DNA of 8,294 nucleotides. It comes from an uncultured Eubacteriales bacterium (GTDB taxonomy: Bacteria > Bacillota_I > Bacilli_A > RF39 > UBA660). Under the pieces are notes generated by a model that saw only the letters and a program-made list of their open reading frames with translations, was not told the DNA's origin and made no database searches. Below are positions 6,615 through 8,294 of the stretch, in pieces; position 1 is the first letter of the stretch, and every line of letters starts with the position of its first letter. A program made the translations under genes and the position numbers. Location: the NCBI GenBank assembly GCA_905188025.1, contig CAJJKI010000027.1:1-8294 (forward strand). Direction: 5' to 3'.

Positions 6615-7268
6615 TTATGCTAGATCGGTATATTTTATAATGAATATGTTTTTATCTTTGGAGAATGCATAAAAGATATCTTCTAGTTTTAAATTTTTAC
6701 GAGTTAGCATGGTATCAACGAAAGACTTATCACGATGCATTTCTTTTAGAGTTTGATATTGAATTTTACCATCTAAAATTAGAGGCATCGGTAGTGGTGT
6801 TTTGACATTTTGCTGTGATTCTTTGTATGGGAAAAGGGACAAAGTACCATTATTTTCAAGAATAGCATACTCTATTTCTTCAATATTACGATAGCCTTTT
6901 TCACGTAGTTGAGTTAACAAATCATCAAGATTATATTTTTGATGAATCATTTCTTTATAGTTTACTTTACCATTCTTTATAATAAAGGACGGAGAACCAT
7001 CTAGTAACTCTCTTACTTTAGGGCTTTTTAGAGAGGTAAATGATAAAATTATTTGAAGAACGACAAGACATATTATAGGAATAACTGATGCTAAAATACT
7101 TTTAGTTGAATCCTCTACGGAAATGGCTACTAATTCGGCAATTAAAATGGATACAATAAGATCAACAATGCCTAACTGCCCTACTTCTCTTTTTCCCATT
7201 AAACGATAAATAAATATTATAAAAAAATAGAAAAAACTAATACGAAAAATTATTTTGAAGTATTCCAT
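6615..7268 (-). CDS. DUF421 / YetF-family membrane protein
   Basis: A 217-residue membrane protein. The N-terminal part has three likely membrane helices (about 5-23, 31-50 and 58-78), with the family motif GKREVGQLGIVDLIV (25-39) between and into them. A cytoplasmic DUF421 domain follows: DGSPSFIIKNGKVNYKEM (90-107), LLTQLREKGYRNIEEIEYAILENNG across 117-141, then LFP. A weaker second copy of this pattern, PLILDGKIQYQTLKEM (162-177) to the C-terminus, is typical of longer family members. DUF421 proteins such as YetF and YrbG occur in many Bacillota, and some relatives are linked to spore resistance. The biochemical role is not settled and cannot be read from this sequence. AAAGG seven bases before the ATG supports the start. 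It is divergent from the next gene across 94 bases and is followed by the shared terminator at 6505-6573. Confidence 0.9.
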   Translation of the reverse strand: MEYFKIIFRISFFYFFIIFIYRLMGKREVGQLGIVDLIVSILIAELVAISVEDSTKSILASVIPIICLVVLQIILSFTSLKSPKVRELLDGSPSFIIKNGKVNYKEMIHQKYNLDDLLTQLREKGYRNIEEIEYAILENNGTLSLFPYKESQQNVKTPLPMPLILDGKIQYQTLKEMHRDKSFVDTMLTRKNLKLEDIFYAFSKDKNIFIIKYTDLA

Positions 7269-7306
7269 ATTATCACCTTTATTAGTATTACCAAGTCATA
7301 ATTAAA

Positions 7307-7312
7307 TATACT
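7307..7312 (+). promoter_or_regulatory. Possible -10 box for the TIGR04086-like gene
   Basis: TATACT is one base from consensus and lies 21 bases before the AAAGGAAG site. No good -35 box stands 16-18 bases upstream. The 94-base divergent spacer must hold promoters for both flanking genes, but neither is clear. The minus-strand TATATT over the same bases (7310 to 7305) is an equally weak candidate. Confidence 0.25.
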
Positions 7313-7330
7313 GAACATAAGTATTATTAG

Positions 7331-7373
7331 AAAGGAAGCAAGATAAATTATGGTGGTTATGTATGGTAATTAA
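7331..7373 (+). promoter_or_regulatory. Ribosome site feeding a 7-codon leader frame that overlaps the next gene's start
   Basis: The only strong Shine-Dalgarno site, AAAGGAAG (7331-7338), is 24 bases before the ATG at 7363. It is correctly spaced for an ATG at 7350 in another frame, which opens a leader of seven codons (MVVMYGN, stop TAA at 7371-7373). That stop overlaps the start of the main gene. The main start has only a weak GGTGG (7352-7356). Termination and re-initiation, or coupling, would explain the arrangement. Confidence 0.45.
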
Positions 7374-7713
7374 AAATTATTTAAAGGGATATGCATATTT
7401 ACTAGGCATTATTATAGGATTAACTTTATTATTATCAGTATTTAATTATTTTTTTAAAATACCAATAGATGCATTAAAGATAGCTACAGCAATTATAGCA
7501 ATACTTGGAGCTAGTTTTATTATGGGTAAAGGTCTTAAGGAAAAAGGATATATTGAAGGAATTAAGTTTTCTTTAGGATATTTGCTTATGGTTACTATTA
7601 TTAAATTAATTATTGGCAGTGCTTTTAATTTAAAGGTATTTATTATATATGGAGTAATACTTCTAGGGGGAACTTTAGGAGCAATGATAGGAATTAACTT
7701 TAAGAAAAGTTAA
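7363..7713 (+). CDS. TIGR04086-like small membrane protein (YrzE type)
   Basis: A 116-residue, very hydrophobic protein with four likely membrane helices (about 9-31, 37-56, 67-86 and 92-111). The pattern GASFIMGKGLKEKGYIEGIKF (49-69) between helices 2 and 3 resembles the Gly-rich, Lys-containing turn of the TIGR04086 family (B. subtilis YrzE). The function of the family is unknown. It is not a transporter I can name. The chosen ATG is the only in-frame ATG before the first hydrophobic segment, as the upstream frame has no other start back to a stop at 7318. The good ribosome site upstream instead serves a short overlapping leader frame. From memory, relatives lie near tgt, yajC and secDF in Bacillota. 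No clear terminator follows. Confidence 0.78.
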   Translation: MVIKNYLKGYAYLLGIIIGLTLLLSVFNYFFKIPIDALKIATAIIAILGASFIMGKGLKEKGYIEGIKFSLGYLLMVTIIKLIIGSAFNLKVFIIYGVILLGGTLGAMIGINFKKS

Positions 7714-7960
7714 ATTATGTTACTTGTATATGTGTAGTGTGTGACATGAAGTGCTATAAATAAATTTTATATAGATATATTTAAAGATATATAATATATA
7801 AGTGAAATTAAAAGAAATAAGAGATATGAAAAACAAGAATATAAAAGAAAAATTAAAAGATATTAGGGATATAGAATAAATAAAGATATATAAAAGATTC
7901 AAGACATATAAGAATATTAAAAAAATATATATAACTATATATGAGGATAACTATATAATA
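7714..7960. other. AT-rich and purine-rich spacer
   Basis: No standard gene is supported. From about 7801 to 7925 the plus strand is strongly purine-rich. It holds a GTG-started 25-codon frame (7802-7879, Lys/Glu/Ile-rich, ending TAA) without a ribosome site, more likely composition than a gene. The same frame reopens at 7880 and runs into the TGA-interrupted frame that follows. Confidence 0.45.
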
Positions 7961-8173
7961 ATGGTAAGTTGAGATAATACTAACAATAGTGTTTATGATA
8001 ATATGGATGATAATTATTTAAAATGTTTATATGAAAACGAAAGTCAGGTAAAAAGTGATTTGTTCTGAGAGGATAATCTTGATATGACTACTATACTTGG
8101 CTTTTTTCATGTGATGGAAAGATGACAGGCTTATACTTTATTCAAATATTTTATTAAATTAAGGTTGTGTTAA
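7961..8173 (+). pseudogene. Possible gene or gene remnant interrupted only by TGA codons
   Basis: One plus-strand frame from ATG 7961 to TAA 8171-8173 has 70 sense positions if TGA is read as tryptophan. TGA occurs three times (7970, 8066 and 8123), and no TAA or TAG appears from 7880 to 8170. With TGA as Trp the local contexts are VSWDN, LFWEDN and MERWQAYTLF, all plausible protein. G+C by hand count is about 26 percent, higher than the AT-rich DNA just before it and closer to the genes. There is GAGG 14 bases before the ATG but no clear promoter beyond a TATAAT abutting the start. I recognise no family. Options are a decayed gene in which TGG codons became TGA, a segment from a genome or phage that reads UGA as Trp, or chance. 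The real genes here use TGG. Confidence 0.25.
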
Positions 8174-8210
8174 ACATAATAACTGATAAGTGTTACAATA
8201 TTAATTTATT

Positions 8211-8250
8211 TTAACAATTATAGGATAATTTTAACAATTATAGGATAATT
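8211..8250. repeat. Perfect 20-base tandem duplication
   Basis: TTAACAATTATAGGATAATT occurs twice in direct succession (8211-8230 and 8231-8250) without a mismatch, which points to a recent duplication or to a spaced pair of binding sites. No gene is visible on either side inside the window. It could belong to the upstream region of a gene beyond the right edge. Confidence 0.85.
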
Positions 8251-8294
8251 TGTTTCAAATTATTTTAAAATTTACTAAATATTCTAATATAAAT

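Noticed and set aside
7720..7902. 60-residue minus-strand frame rich in Ile, Phe, Ser and Tyr
   Set aside because: Low-complexity reading of a purine-rich tract on the other strand, with no start signal and no protein-like pattern.
1..8294. Genome-wide UGA=Trp code as an explanation for the window
   Set aside because: Tag, Tgt and the deacetylase use TGG for Trp and are complete under the standard code.

Overview
The window is AT-rich, and its spacers are poorer in G+C than its genes. It encodes Gram-positive (Bacillota-type) functions: a J1-type RNase J, a membrane-anchored PASTA plus polysaccharide-deacetylase protein, a YetF-family (DUF421) membrane protein, a TIGR04086-like membrane protein, and tgt and tag. 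Strong Shine-Dalgarno sites and sigma-A-like promoters fit the same group. Very low GC and a small protein starting KGFAITTILYG suggest an uncultured gut-type Bacilli or mollicute-related lineage, but that placement is inference. The main genes use TGG for tryptophan, so the host code appears standard.

Layout. 1-211 is a short spacer ending in the terminator of a leftward operon. 212-1868 (minus) is tgt followed by tag, overlapping by 8 bases: queuosine tRNA modification and alkylation repair. 1869-2299 is a non-coding leader and spacer with a long-range inverted repeat. 2300-3975 (minus) is a polysaccharide deacetylase followed by a small pilin-like protein, both probably at the cell surface. 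3976-4597 is a divergent control region with one good promoter for each direction, a degenerate repeat block and two palindromes. 4598-6283 (plus) is rnjA, the RNA-decay nuclease. 6284-6614 is an AT-rich convergent spacer with repeats and a probable bidirectional terminator. 6615-7268 (minus, DUF421) and 7363-7713 (plus, TIGR04086-like) form a divergent pair. 7714-8294 has no standard gene, but holds a coding-like frame broken only by TGA codons and a perfect 20-base tandem duplication.

How they fit together. From memory, tgt, a TIGR04086 protein (YrzE) and a DUF421 protein (YrbG) are near neighbours in Bacillus subtilis. Their presence here within 7 kb, but scattered and re-oriented around rnjA and the deacetylase, looks like a rearranged remnant of that neighbourhood. 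No mobile element, CRISPR array, rRNA or tRNA was seen. I found no complete novel system. The most intriguing item is the TGA-interrupted frame at 7961-8173.
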